From contig JAQBEH010000021.1 in NCBI GenBank assembly GCA_032124015.1, forward strand, positions 1 to 64,000: 64,000 nt of DNA. Direction: 5' to 3'. The notes beneath the pieces were generated by a model. It did not search any database. It was not told the DNA's origin and saw only the letters and a program-made list of their open reading frames with translations. Shown piece after piece: positions 42,294 through 52,343 of the stretch. The position numbers were made by a program, and so were the translations under genes. Numbering within the stretch: the first letter of the stretch is position 1; each line of letters starts with the position of its first letter. Source of the DNA: DASRJG01 sp032124015. GTDB lineage: Bacteria; Acidobacteriota; Polarisedimenticolia; Polarisedimenticolales; DASRJG01.

Positions 42294-42635
42294 TCACGCT
42301 TCGAGTTCGCCGAGCAAGAAACGAAGCTCCGAAGCCAACCCCTCGTGGGCGTGCGCCAACGCACGGTCGATACCCCGGCGGTAGGCCTCCGCCGCCTCGT
42401 CGTTCCGCCCGAGGCGCTCGTAGCACAGACCGAGGTTCTTGAGCGCGGCTCCTTCGTCCCCAGGCGCCAACCGCCAGTAGGCGTCGTACTGCTCGGCCGC
42501 TCCGGCCCAGTCCTCGGCGCGAAACAACTCGTGCGCGAGGAAATAGCGCGCCCGTGGGTCGTCGGGGAAGCGGACGGCCATTTCTTTCAACTTCGTGAGG
42601 CGAGCTTCTTGGCTCATGGTGTGTTCCGTCTCCAT
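42294..42635 (-). CDS. Tetratricopeptide-repeat protein
   Basis: A 113-aa protein with at least two TPR units (DPRARYFLAHELFRAEDWAGAAEQYDAYWRLAPGD and GAALKNLGLCYERLGRNDEAAEAYRRGI). No signal peptide. It starts 22 bp inside the WaaP-like gene (42635), so it is the last gene of an overlapping tat-waaP operon. MSQEAR (42617) is a possible later start. Role unknown, probably protein-protein contact. Confidence 0.8.
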   Translation of the reverse strand: METEHTMSQEARLTKLKEMAVRFPDDPRARYFLAHELFRAEDWAGAAEQYDAYWRLAPGDEGAALKNLGLCYERLGRNDEAAEAYRRGIDRALAHAHEGLASELRFLLGELEA

Positions 42636-43504
42636 CCGGCCCGATGCGCGGCGAGCGAAAGCCGACCCAGGCGCCGCCCGCCTGCCAGACGATCTGCAAG
42701 CTCGGCGTCATTGCCAGCGTACAAGTTGTACCAGAGGTCTTCGGATCCCGGTCCGAACGGGCCGGGCGCGCCGATGAGCTTGGCGCACGAACGCTCCAGG
42801 CGGCGCAAGGCAGCTTGCCGCGGGCCGAACGGGAGCCCTCCCGGGGCGAGGGTCGCCCGGTCGAAATCGATGAGGAACGCCTCGGGCGGACCTTCGGCGC
42901 GAGGCCGCAGCAGTACGTTGCCGAGATTGAGATCCGGGTGGGATACGCCCCGGTCGTGCATCGCGCGCACCGCGTCAAGAGTCGCGACCAGATCCTCGCG
43001 GGTCGCAGCAGCACGAAGCACAAGCCGCGCGAGATCTTCGGATCGTTCGATCTCCTCGAAAGCCATGGCACCTCGGACGAGACCGCCCGCTCCGGCCTTG
43101 ACGATCAACGCCACCGGATCCGCTGTGGGGACGCCCCGCGTTTGCGCCTCGACCGAGGCCGCAAGTGTTGCGACCAGCCGGCGTGCGGAGGGGTAGCGGT
43201 CGCGCCAGACCTTCGCGAGACGCCCTCCCCGGCGCATGGTCTTCAATCGCCACCGCGCGCCGGATCCACCGTCCACGACGGCGGTCGCGCCCCGCCCCGA
43301 GACCGTGGAGCCCGAGGCGAGCGCACGATCCCACTCCTCCCACACATGAAGCTCGCGTGCGCGAAGGGCGCTTTCGAGCGGCGCCGCGACGTACAGCGCG
43401 CAGGCGCCGTCCGGCCGGAGCACGAATCCCGGCGGGGGCTCGGGCCAAGCCGGAGCGATCACGAGGAGACTGGCTTTTCGGCGGCCGGTCTCGCAGCCAG
43501 CCAC
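42614..43504 (-). CDS. Kdo kinase/WaaP-like LPS kinase
   Basis: A 296-aa protein of the Kdo-kinase/WaaP protein-kinase-like fold. The ATP Lys lies in ARWRLKTMRRGGRLAK, and the catalytic loop is VSHPDLNLGNVLL with AFLIDFDRA after it (Asp of DFD). This fits kinases that phosphorylate Kdo or heptose in the LPS inner core. It begins 46 bp inside the tatC gene, and the TPR gene starts inside its own end. Placement in a tat operon is unusual. Confidence 0.82.
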   Translation of the reverse strand: MAGCETGRRKASLLVIAPAWPEPPPGFVLRPDGACALYVAAPLESALRARELHVWEEWDRALASGSTVSGRGATAVVDGGSGARWRLKTMRRGGRLAKVWRDRYPSARRLVATLAASVEAQTRGVPTADPVALIVKAGAGGLVRGAMAFEEIERSEDLARLVLRAAATREDLVATLDAVRAMHDRGVSHPDLNLGNVLLRPRAEGPPEAFLIDFDRATLAPGGLPFGPRQAALRRLERSCAKLIGAPGPFGPGSEDLWYNLYAGNDAELADRLAGGRRLGRLSLAAHRAGWRRNTP

Positions 43505-44217
43505 GCGAAGCCCACGCCGAGGAGGTACAGCCCGATCATCGGCAGCGCGAAAACGGCCATCGTCAGGGCGTCGCCCGACGGCGTGATGACCGCCGCGGCG
43601 ATCGCGATGACCATGACCGCGATCCGGAAGTGCCGCATCAGGAACGCGGGGGTGACGATTCCGAAGCGCGAGAGGACGAGGATCACGATGGGCATCTCGA
43701 ACACGAGCCCCGCGCCCAACAACATGCGGCTCTCGAAATCGAACGCCGCCTGCAACGTCAACTGAGCCTTGAACTGCGTCCCGAGCGAGAGGAGCCAGCG
43801 CGCCGTGATCGGAAGCGCCAGGTAATACCCAAACGCCCCCCCGGCGACGAAAAAGATAGTCCCCAGGACCATGAACAACCCGCCGGCGCGCCGCTCCTTC
43901 TTGTAGAGCCCGGGCGCCACGAAGCCCCAGAACTGCCAGAGAATGTAGGGGGACGAAAGGAACAGTGCCGCGATGGCCGAGGCCTTCATATAAACCATGA
44001 ACGGCTCGGTAAGCGCGATGAAGATGATGTCGCCGCCGACGAGCAGGTGCTCGCGAATCGGCACCATGAGAAACGCGAGAATCCTGTCGCTGACGGCCCA
44101 GCTCGCCGCAAGCAGCACGACGAACACGATCGCGATCCGGAACAACCTCGAACGCAACTCGTCGAGGTGCTCCAGAAAGCTCATCGCGGGCTCAGTGGAC
44201 GGAGCCGGGTCCGCCAT
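43459..44217 (-). CDS. tatC: Twin-arginine translocase subunit TatC
   Basis: A 252-aa six-helix membrane protein: MSFLEHLDELRSRLFRI, VYMKASAIAALFLSSPYILWQFWGFVAPGLYKKER with the conserved FxxxPGL-like bend, FFVAGGAFGYYLALP, FEMPIVILVLSRFGIV, and RIAVMVIAIAAAVITPSGDALT. These are diagnostic for TatC, which binds the RR signal. ATG 44217 lies 26 bp before the tatB stop. Confidence 0.95.
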   Translation of the reverse strand: MADPAPSTEPAMSFLEHLDELRSRLFRIAIVFVVLLAASWAVSDRILAFLMVPIREHLLVGGDIIFIALTEPFMVYMKASAIAALFLSSPYILWQFWGFVAPGLYKKERRAGGLFMVLGTIFFVAGGAFGYYLALPITARWLLSLGTQFKAQLTLQAAFDFESRMLLGAGLVFEMPIVILVLSRFGIVTPAFLMRHFRIAVMVIAIAAAVITPSGDALTMAVFALPMIGLYLLGVGFAWLAARPAAEKPVSS

Positions 44218-44542
44218 CGATCGCTGGAGTGTCGGTTGGAGTGTCGGGGGAATCGGGTTCGGCGGGAGATTCGGGTGCCATGGACGAGGCCACATCGGCC
44301 AGAGCGCCGCGCGCTAGGGCCTCCGGGCGCGGGAGGGTCTCGATCGGACGTATCGCGTCTTTGAGTTCTTCCATCCGGACTTCCCGCTCGAGGTTGGCCC
44401 GGAAATCGTTGGTCGCGCGGCGGAAGTCAGCGACGGTCTTGCCCAACGTGCGGCCGATTTCAGGGAGACGCCGCGGCCCGAATAGGAGCAGCGCCGCGAT
44501 GAAGAGAAGAATGACTTCGGGGCCGCCGATGGAACCAAACAC
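44192..44542 (-). CDS. tatB: Sec-independent translocase TatA/TatB
   Basis: A 116-aa protein starting at GTG 44542: FGSIGGPEVILLFIAALLLFGPRRLPEIGRTLGKTVADFRRA is the single membrane helix and amphipathic helix of TatA/B; the Glu in GGPEV and length favour TatB. The acidic, Pro-rich tail is variable in the family. It is the first gene of the tatB-tatC-waaP-like-TPR operon. The frame could start earlier, but the family's N-terminus sits at this GTG. No good SD is seen. Confidence 0.85.
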   Translation of the reverse strand: MFGSIGGPEVILLFIAALLLFGPRRLPEIGRTLGKTVADFRRATNDFRANLEREVRMEELKDAIRPIETLPRPEALARGALADVASSMAPESPAEPDSPDTPTDTPAIDGGPGSVH

Positions 44543-44676
44543 GAGGAAGAGGCTACTCGCCGCCCCTGGAGGTGTCAAGAAACGAGCTTTGCGCCTCACA
44601 ACGCGGCCAATTCGTTGCCGCGCAGGGGTCCTCACCCTATACTCTGGAGGTCGTCCAGGCCGTCGAGGGAACCAGC

Positions 44677-46320
44677 ATGAGCCGAACCGCACGAGGGACC
44701 GTGGGCCTCACCGTCTTGGTTCTCGGAGGGGCGTGCCTGCTGGGGGGGCTGCTGTCAAACGGCATCGCGGCCGACGGCGACAAATCGAGCGCCCAGGTGC
44801 GTACGTTCGGGCGGATCCTGGCGCTCGTCGAAGACAACTCCATCAGCAAGGCGACCTCCGAGAGTCTCGTCGAGGACGGCATCCAGGGGATGCTGCACAC
44901 GCTCGACCCCCACAGCAACTACCTCAACCGCGAGTCGTTCATGGAGATGCGGGACGAACAGCGAGGGATGTTCTACGGCCTGGGGATTCAGATCAACAAG
45001 CGTGGCCCGGATCAGCCGCTCACCATCATCGCTCCGATCGACGACACGCCCGCGGCGAAGGCCGGACTGCAGCCTGGCGACGTCATCTCGAAGATCGAAG
45101 GCCAGGACACCCTGGGACTGAGCGTCCAGGATGCCGTCAAGAAGTTGAAGGGCGAAAAAGGCACCAAGGTCACGATCACGATCCAACGCGCCGGAGAGAA
45201 CGCGAGCTTCGACGTCACCATCGTCCGCGACGAGATTCCAACCCACAGCGTGGCGCACGCCTTCATGGTTCAACCTGGCGTCGGCCTGGTGCGTATCTCG
45301 AGCTTCACGAGTACGACGACGAACGAGTTGGACGAGGCGCTCCTCAAGCTCAAGGGCGAGGGGATGGACCGGTTGATCCTCGACCTTCGCAGCAATCCCG
45401 GAGGACTTCTCGATCAGGCGGTGGGCGTCTCGAGCCGTTTCGTCCCGGAAGGGAAACTCGTCGTTTACACGCGCGGCCGCATCGCCGGCTCCGATCAGGA
45501 CTACACCGCCAAGGGCGACGTGCGGACGAACGCCGCGTTGATCGTGCTGGTCGACCACAACTCGGCCTCGGCGAGCGAGATCGTGTCGGGGGCCATCCAG
45601 GATCACGACTGTGGCCTCGTCGTCGGAGAAACGACGTTTGGCAAGGGGCTCGTTCAGCGCGTGATCCCGCTGCGTGACGGAGGCGCTCTGGCCCTCACCA
45701 CAGCCAAGTACTACACCCCGGCCGGCCGCCTGATCCAGCGTGACTATTCCGACCTCGACGATTATTTCCTCGACGCCGAATTGGAGGATGACGACGCGCC
45801 CGCATCGATCGATCCGTTATCGACGGGTCGCGAAGTGCGCCGGACCGAGTCCGGGCGCGCGGTGTACGGCGGCGGGGGGATCACGCCGGACCACATCGTT
45901 CACACCGAGCGAGAATCCGCGTTTCTCTCAAGCCTCCGCCGCGAGAACATCATGTTCGACTTTGCGGTTCGCTACGTCGCGGCGCACCCCGATTTGAAGC
46001 CGGGATTCGTGGTCGGCGACCAGGGGATCAAGGAATTTCAAGAGTTTCTCACCTCGCGCAAGTTCAAGTACGACGCAGAGGCTTTTGAAGGCTCGCGCAA
46101 AGGGATCGACCTGCGCCTGCGCTCCCAGATCGGCCGTGTGAAATGGGGCGCCGAGACGGAGAGCAAGATCCTCGTCGAGGGCGACGTCCAGGTGAAGAAG
46201 GCGTTGACGCTCTTTGACGAAGCAACCAAGTTGGCGGCAGCGGGCAAGCTCGCGCGGCGCGTCACCGATGAAAATGGCGTCAAGACCACGGACCTGAAGG
46301 CGGCCGGACCGGCGAGTTGA
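44677..46320 (+). CDS. S41 C-terminal processing peptidase
   Basis: A 547-aa exported serine protease. A signal segment (LTVLVLGGACLLGGLLSNGIAA) is followed by a PDZ domain (GLGIQINKRG...PAAKAGLQPGDVISKI) and the S41 core: ILDLRSNPGGLLDQAV, DHNSASASEIVSGA with likely nucleophile Ser298, and ETTFGKGLVQ with Lys323, 25 residues on as in CtpA. A C-terminal region (AVRYVAAHPDLKPGF onward) is also present. It trims envelope proteins. ATG 44677 is preceded by GAGG. Confidence 0.9.
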   Translation: MSRTARGTVGLTVLVLGGACLLGGLLSNGIAADGDKSSAQVRTFGRILALVEDNSISKATSESLVEDGIQGMLHTLDPHSNYLNRESFMEMRDEQRGMFYGLGIQINKRGPDQPLTIIAPIDDTPAAKAGLQPGDVISKIEGQDTLGLSVQDAVKKLKGEKGTKVTITIQRAGENASFDVTIVRDEIPTHSVAHAFMVQPGVGLVRISSFTSTTTNELDEALLKLKGEGMDRLILDLRSNPGGLLDQAVGVSSRFVPEGKLVVYTRGRIAGSDQDYTAKGDVRTNAALIVLVDHNSASASEIVSGAIQDHDCGLVVGETTFGKGLVQRVIPLRDGGALALTTAKYYTPAGRLIQRDYSDLDDYFLDAELEDDDAPASIDPLSTGREVRRTESGRAVYGGGGITPDHIVHTERESAFLSSLRRENIMFDFAVRYVAAHPDLKPGFVVGDQGIKEFQEFLTSRKFKYDAEAFEGSRKGIDLRLRSQIGRVKWGAETESKILVEGDVQVKKALTLFDEATKLAAAGKLARRVTDENGVKTTDLKAAGPAS

Positions 46321-46336
46321 CCTCAGGACGGCCCCG

Positions 46337-47005
46337 TCAGCGGCCCTCGCTGATCTCCGTTTTTCCCGCCAGCGAAGCCCGGTGAAACCAACGCAGGGTT
46401 TCCACCCGCCGGGCTCGAGGCAGATCCTCCAGGGATCGCAGGAACTTCAGCGCCAATCGTGAGGCGGCATCGTACCGGCTGCTCACTTCAGGATCATCGT
46501 CGCAGTACGTGCGCGCGTGGAACAGGTGGTGGCGAAGCCACTCCCGCCGGCCCGGGTCCAGGTGCCGTCCCCCACGGGCCAGAAACCGCGAGAGCACGAG
46601 GTCCTTGCTGACGTTGGCCTGAACCTCGAGTTCGAGGAGTGAAACGCCGCGCCCCGCGTGCGCCCGCTCCGCGGCCACGAGCAAGTGGTCGAGTTCCTCG
46701 ACGAGAACGGCGAAGGCGTCGACGTTGTCCGCGTCGAGGCAGCGCTGCGGCGGCTTCGCTTCGAGATGCCGGATCATCGCGTCGGGGTAGTAAATGCAAG
46801 CGCGCACGCCCGCACCGGTGTCGCGGACGAGAAGACGCGCCCCCGCCCCCGATTCCGAGCGCACTTCGTGCTCGCCCTTGGGGTAGAGCGCACGCAGCCC
46901 CGCATCACCGATCACATAGCGGCCGATGGGAAGAAGCGGCGCCCTGAGATCGTACGTTCGCCGCAGGAGTCCTTGGAGCGCGACGAGGAGGGGCTCTCCG
47001 ATCAC
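46337..47005 (-). CDS. Unknown protein paired with AAA+ ATPase, 222 aa
   Basis: A 222-aa soluble protein of no recognised family, beginning with GTG 47005 (VIGEPLLVALQGLLRRTY) and overlapping the AAA+ gene's stop by 4 bp (GTGA). Visible features: GARLLVRDTGAGVRACIYYP, DAFAVLVEELDHLLVAAERA (an EExxH-like helix, resembling a metal-binding motif), SLLELEVQANVSKDLVLSRF and REWLRHHLFHARTYC. The EELDH and LELEVQA pair could be metal ligands, but this is only pattern similarity. Tight coupling to the ATPase suggests a substrate adaptor or partner. Confidence 0.7.
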   Translation of the reverse strand: MIGEPLLVALQGLLRRTYDLRAPLLPIGRYVIGDAGLRALYPKGEHEVRSESGAGARLLVRDTGAGVRACIYYPDAMIRHLEAKPPQRCLDADNVDAFAVLVEELDHLLVAAERAHAGRGVSLLELEVQANVSKDLVLSRFLARGGRHLDPGRREWLRHHLFHARTYCDDDPEVSSRYDAASRLALKFLRSLEDLPRARRVETLRWFHRASLAGKTEISEGR

Positions 47006-48873
47006 GCGCGCGAGCCCTCGGGATCGTAGACGAATGCGCCATCCCTGAACGAGATTCGCAAGACGGTGTAGTCGAGCCGCGCGCGCACTTGCTCGAGCAC
47101 CTCGCGCCGCACTTCGTTCGGATCGAACGGGCGCGCGCCCTGTCGCAGATCCCGAAGCCACGCGACGATGGCCTCGCTGTCTTTCGGCCCGCGTCGATCG
47201 TCGAGGCGAATGCGCTGCGATATCGCGACGTTGCAGACGCCCTCGAGCGTCACGGCCAGGCGCCGTGCGCCGAACGCCGGCGAGAAACCGCGGGCGAGCA
47301 GCTCGTGGCGCGCGACCGTATCGAGCACGAGCTCGAGATCATGAACCTCGCGATAACGCCGGGCGATCCGCTCGAACTCGAGATCCAGGATCCGTTCGGC
47401 GCTCGTTTGCGTCAGGCGGCTGAAGTGGATCATCCGAACCCGATTCATGAACTCCGGAGAGAGGGCGCGCCGCAAATCGGATCGCACGTCGGCGTCGGCG
47501 CCGGCCCAGCGCGCGGCCTCGTCCCCGTACCCGATCGGCGCCGAACGTTGCTGGAGGTCGCTGTATCCCAGATTCGAGGTGAAAAACACGATCGCATTGG
47601 CGAGGTTCAGGATCCGCCCTTTGTTGTCGGTGGTGGTCCCTCGATCGAGGATCGAGAGAAAAAACGTGCGGAGTTGCGGGTGGGCCTTTTCCACCTCGTC
47701 CACCAGGATGATCGAAACAGGCGCTTTCGACGCCCGCTCCTGGAACGCCGAGAGCAGTCCCTCTTCGTCCGAGCGGATGAACCCGCGGGTCGCTCCGCGC
47801 AGCTCGTTGATATCGGACGGGTACGTGTAGTTCGGCCCCTCGATCGTCAACATGGGGATCTCGACCTGCCAGAGAGTCTCGAGGACCCGCCCCAGGCTCT
47901 CGACGAGGTGGTTTTTTCCGACGCCCGTGGGCCCGACCAAGAAATACCCCGGCGGCTTCCGCAGATCGCGGGTTCCCGAGGCGCACAGCATGAACTCGTC
48001 GCACAACGCGGCCACGGCCGGCTCCTGGTCGACGATGATCGCGTTCAGGGCTCCGCGGAGCCGGTCGATGTCGAGTGTGGCGAACAGCACCATGCGCTCG
48101 TAGGCCGAAAGCAGCTCGTCACGCGAAAAGAGCGAGCCGCGATCGGCGTCGCCGCGAGCGGCCTCGAGATAGTCGTGGTCCGGGGGAGCCTCGGGGAGTT
48201 TCGCGTCGGCCACGACCGCGTCGGCGACCGCGGCCATGAGCGGGACGCGCGTCAGGAGGTCGTGCCCTGCCGGTGCTGACGGGGCGGCCTCCGCGTGCAT
48301 CGAGCGCAGAATATCGGCATACAGCGGGAAGCGGTCGGCACATTGGCGAAGGAACCCGACCTCGTCCTCGAGGGGCAGCATCAACAGCTTGTTGAGACGG
48401 AAGAACTCGCGGAGGCGGCGATCCTCGGCGAGGAGTTCCAGCGCCTCTCCGGCGGCGCGATAGGCGCGGGCACCCAGCTCACCCAACTCGTAGCCCTTCA
48501 CCCTACGAAGACCGAGGAATCCGAAATCAAACAGCGCCTTGTCGCCGATGACGCGGACATCGTCGGGCAGGCGGCGGATCTTGTAGAAGACTTCTCCCCC
48601 GCCCCGACGCTGCTCTTCGATGAGCTGTCCCACGAGGGACGACAGCAAGAGGCGGTCGGACTGCATGATGCGGGCGATGCGATCGTCGGTGTACACGTCG
48701 GTCAGCAACAAGGAGCATCCCGTGAGTACCCGCACGAGGTGCTTCAACTCGATGCCGTCGACGCCGTACGTCCCCGCGAGGAGCCGGGCGGATTCCCTCA
48801 ACCGCACCTCGAGCGTGTCGGCGTCGAACGCTTCGATCGTCCGTTTCGGTCCGTTTTCCGTGTCCTCGCCCAT
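47002..48873 (-). CDS. AAA+ ATPase (ClpB/ClpA-like C-terminal half) with novel N-terminus
   Basis: A 623-aa protein. Residues 1-~250 are helical and unlike the Clp N-domain. One AAA+ module follows: Walker A GPTGVGKN (314-321), Walker B IILVDEVEKAH (388-398), sensor 1 in FFTSNLGYSD, arginine-finger area LSPEFMNRVRMIHF, and a Clp-type D2 small domain (GFSPAFGARRL). Walker A has Asn321 (codon AAC) instead of the usual Thr/Ser. ATG 48873 is chosen (MGEDTEN); the frame extends upstream through less likely starts. The next gene overlaps by 4 bp. Confidence 0.82.
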   Translation of the reverse strand: MGEDTENGPKRTIEAFDADTLEVRLRESARLLAGTYGVDGIELKHLVRVLTGCSLLLTDVYTDDRIARIMQSDRLLLSSLVGQLIEEQRRGGGEVFYKIRRLPDDVRVIGDKALFDFGFLGLRRVKGYELGELGARAYRAAGEALELLAEDRRLREFFRLNKLLMLPLEDEVGFLRQCADRFPLYADILRSMHAEAAPSAPAGHDLLTRVPLMAAVADAVVADAKLPEAPPDHDYLEAARGDADRGSLFSRDELLSAYERMVLFATLDIDRLRGALNAIIVDQEPAVAALCDEFMLCASGTRDLRKPPGYFLVGPTGVGKNHLVESLGRVLETLWQVEIPMLTIEGPNYTYPSDINELRGATRGFIRSDEEGLLSAFQERASKAPVSIILVDEVEKAHPQLRTFFLSILDRGTTTDNKGRILNLANAIVFFTSNLGYSDLQQRSAPIGYGDEAARWAGADADVRSDLRRALSPEFMNRVRMIHFSRLTQTSAERILDLEFERIARRYREVHDLELVLDTVARHELLARGFSPAFGARRLAVTLEGVCNVAISQRIRLDDRRGPKDSEAIVAWLRDLRQGARPFDPNEVRREVLEQVRARLDYTVLRISFRDGAFVYDPEGSRA

Positions 48874-49095
48874 GCCGCTCCCTTGGTCGCGCGGAAGACG
48901 CCGCACCGTGTGCGTACAATGCATGTGCCACCGACATGGCGAGAGTGCAACCTCTTTCCACAGAGACTTTAGGTCGGCAGCGGCACCGGCACCGCGACGG
49001 GAAGTGTCACCTTGCGTGCAGGAGGTGCCCAACAACGCCAGCGCCACTGACCCGACGGAATCGATAGGATTTCGTGGCGGCCGTGGCGGGTGCCC

Positions 49096-49124
49096 TTGAC
49101 AGGTCAGTTTGCCGGTCCTAAGAT
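49096..49124 (+). promoter_or_regulatory. Sigma-70 promoter of groESL
   Basis: TTGACA (49096-49101), exactly 17 bases, TAAGAT (49119-49124), a near-consensus promoter ending 1 bp before CIRCE. Confidence 0.78.
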
Positions 49125-49125
49125 G

Positions 49126-49152
49126 CTGGCACTCGTGAGCTGCGAGTGCTAA
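49126..49152 (+). promoter_or_regulatory. CIRCE element (HrcA operator)
   Basis: CTGGCACTC, nine bases, GAGTGCTAA: the CIRCE consensus TTAGCACTC-N9-GAGTGCTAA with two mismatches in the left arm. It overlaps the likely transcription start of groES, so HrcA should repress groESL until heat stress. hrcA is not in the window. Confidence 0.9.
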
Positions 49153-49212
49153 CAAGAGCCATTAAATGCAAGAAAACAAGGGAACTTATCTGATTCACGG
49201 AGGTTCGTGACC

Positions 49213-49500
49213 ATGAAGATGAAGCCGCTTTACGACCGAGTACTGATCAAGAGGATCGAAGAAAAGGAACAGAAGAAGGGGACGATCATCATCCCCGACA
49301 CCGCGAAGGAAAAGCCGATGGAGGGCAAGGTCGTCGCGGTGGGTGCCGGTGCGGTCAACAAAGAGGGGAAACGGACGCCGCTCGAGGTCAAGGTCGGCGA
49401 TCGCGTGCTGTTCGGTAAGTACGCGGGCACCGAGATCAAGATCGACGACCAGGAGCACGTGATCCTCCGCGAGGATGAAGTCCTCGGCATCCTCGAGTAA
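49213..49500 (+). CDS. groS: Co-chaperonin GroES
   Basis: A 95-aa subunit of the heptameric lid of GroEL. KMKPLYDRVLIKRIEEKEQ, the mobile loop (KKGTIIIPDTAKEKPMEGKV), DRVLFGKYAGTEIKIDD and EDEVLGIL are the family's segments. ATG 49213 follows GGAGG by 10 bases; GTG 49207 is a nearer start and would add two residues. Transcribed with groEL, 62 bp downstream. Confidence 0.95.
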   Translation: MKMKPLYDRVLIKRIEEKEQKKGTIIIPDTAKEKPMEGKVVAVGAGAVNKEGKRTPLEVKVGDRVLFGKYAGTEIKIDDQEHVILREDEVLGILE

Positions 49501-49562
49501 CGCCAGCACCCCATTTTCCGGCGACGTCAGTTGCCCATCTTTCATTTGGAGGTCTAAGAACA

Positions 49563-51206
<1,644 letters not shown>

Positions 51207-51250
51207 TCGACCCGTTCGGGCGGTTTGAACGCCCGTTGACATAGACTCAA

Positions 51251-51285
51251 AGCCCGGCCCCATGGGGGGCCGGGCTCTTTTTTTT
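51251..51285 (+). terminator. Rho-independent terminator after groEL
   Basis: AGCCCGGCCCC, short loop, GGGGCCGGGCT followed by CTTTTTTTT. A textbook stem and T-run ending groESL, 45 bp after the groEL stop. Confidence 0.92.
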
Positions 51286-51294
51286 GGAGCCTGC

Positions 51295-52224
51295 GTGAGT
51301 CCCGAGGCTGGAAGGCAAGAGCGAATCCGCGTCATCGCGGCCCTCACGCTGATCCAGGTTTTGTTCGGGGTTCACTACCTCGCCGGGAAGATCGTCCTCA
51401 GGGAGATTCCGCCGCGCGCCTGGGCCGTACTCAGGGTCGTCGGAGCGGCGCTGCTCCTGTTCGCGCTGGTCCGCGCACTCGGCCGGCGCTTTCCCCGGGC
51501 GCCCCGCGATCTGGCGCTACTGGCCCTGTTCTCGCTCTTCGGCGTGGCGGTCAACCAGGTCTGCTTCGTCGAAGGACTGTCGAGAACCACCGCGATTCAC
51601 TCCGCGATCATCAATACGCTGATCCCCGCCTGGACGCTCTTTTTCGCGGTCGTCCTCGGCCGGGAGGCGCCGACGGCGCGGAAGGCGGCCTCTCTCGCCC
51701 TCGCCGTCGCCGGTGTTCTCCTCGTGATTCGACCGGAGCGCGCGTCGTTCTCCTCGGCAACGTTCGTGGGCGACCTGCTGACGATGCTGAACTCGATGTC
51801 GTATTCCTTCTTTCTCGTCATATCGAAGCGAACGATGCACCGGGTGGACGCGCTGGCCGCGACGGCGCTGATGTTCGCCTTCGGCGCCGTGCCCATCGCG
51901 CTGTTCGGCGGTTCCGCCGTCGCCCAGTTCGACTTCGGTTCGGTGTCGGGGGGCGCCTGGCTTTGGGCCGCCTTCATCGTCGTATTCCCGACGGCGGGGG
52001 CCTATGTGCTGATCTCGTGGACGCTAGCCCGCGCCGAGGCTTCGCTGGTCGCCCTGTTCGTCTACATGCAGCCCGTGATCGCAACGATCCTCGGGATGGC
52101 CTTCCAAAACGAGACGCTCACGATGCGCACGGTCGCTGGAGCGCTGCTTATCTTCGGCGGTGTGTATCTCGCGCTGGGCCTGCCGCGCCCGCCCGGCCTG
52201 CGTCGCGCCGCACCGGCCTCGTGA
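51295..52224 (+). CDS. EamA/DMT-family transporter
   Basis: A 309-aa membrane protein with ten helices in two EamA repeats (ALTLIQVLFGVHYLAGKIVL..., FSLFGVAVNQVCFVEGLSRTTA...; then FVGDLLTMLNSMSYSFFLVISKR...). It likely exports a metabolite or amino acid. GTG 51295 with GGAG six bases upstream is preferred; an ATG at 51262 lies inside the groEL terminator and would place the SD within the stem. It converges on the M20 gene across a long inverted repeat. Confidence 0.86.
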   Translation: MSPEAGRQERIRVIAALTLIQVLFGVHYLAGKIVLREIPPRAWAVLRVVGAALLLFALVRALGRRFPRAPRDLALLALFSLFGVAVNQVCFVEGLSRTTAIHSAIINTLIPAWTLFFAVVLGREAPTARKAASLALAVAGVLLVIRPERASFSSATFVGDLLTMLNSMSYSFFLVISKRTMHRVDALAATALMFAFGAVPIALFGGSAVAQFDFGSVSGGAWLWAAFIVVFPTAGAYVLISWTLARAEASLVALFVYMQPVIATILGMAFQNETLTMRTVAGALLIFGGVYLALGLPRPPGLRRAAPAS

Positions 52225-52225
52225 C

Positions 52226-52343
52226 GGGCGAATAGGGGACACGGGAGAGGGGGACACTCCCCTTTTTTCCGACAAGCTCCCCGGATACCGCTTGTCAGAA
52301 AAATAGGGGAGTGTCCCCCTCTCCCGTGTCCCCTTATTCGCCC
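52226..52343. repeat. 118-bp long near-perfect palindrome of GGGGACA type
   Basis: The left arm starts GGGCGAATAGGGGACACGGG and the right arm ends with its complement CCCGTGTCCCCTTATTCGCCC less one A. The arms extend ~50 bp and enclose GACAAGC...GCTTGTC plus a short loop. It lies between convergent genes and the right arm includes the M20 stop (TAA at 52334-52336). It shares the GGGCGAATA-GGGGACA lead with the repeat at 21691. Confidence 0.88.

Larger units (their letters stand above)
48874..49212. other. 339-bp intergenic region with groESL control sites
   Basis: Between the AAA+ gene (minus) and groES (plus). The left ~200 bp show no clear element. The right part holds a sigma-70 promoter at 49096, the CIRCE operator at 49126, and the groES ribosome site (GGAGG). 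Confidence 0.7.

Noticed and set aside
46600..46720. The 222-aa protein as a classical HExxH zinc protease
   Set aside because: The helix reads EELDH, lacking the HExxH order; a metal site is possible but a named protease family is not supported.
51262..51294. ATG 51262 as start of the EamA transporter
   Set aside because: It lies within the groEL terminator stem; GTG 51295 has a proper SD and fits the family N-terminus.
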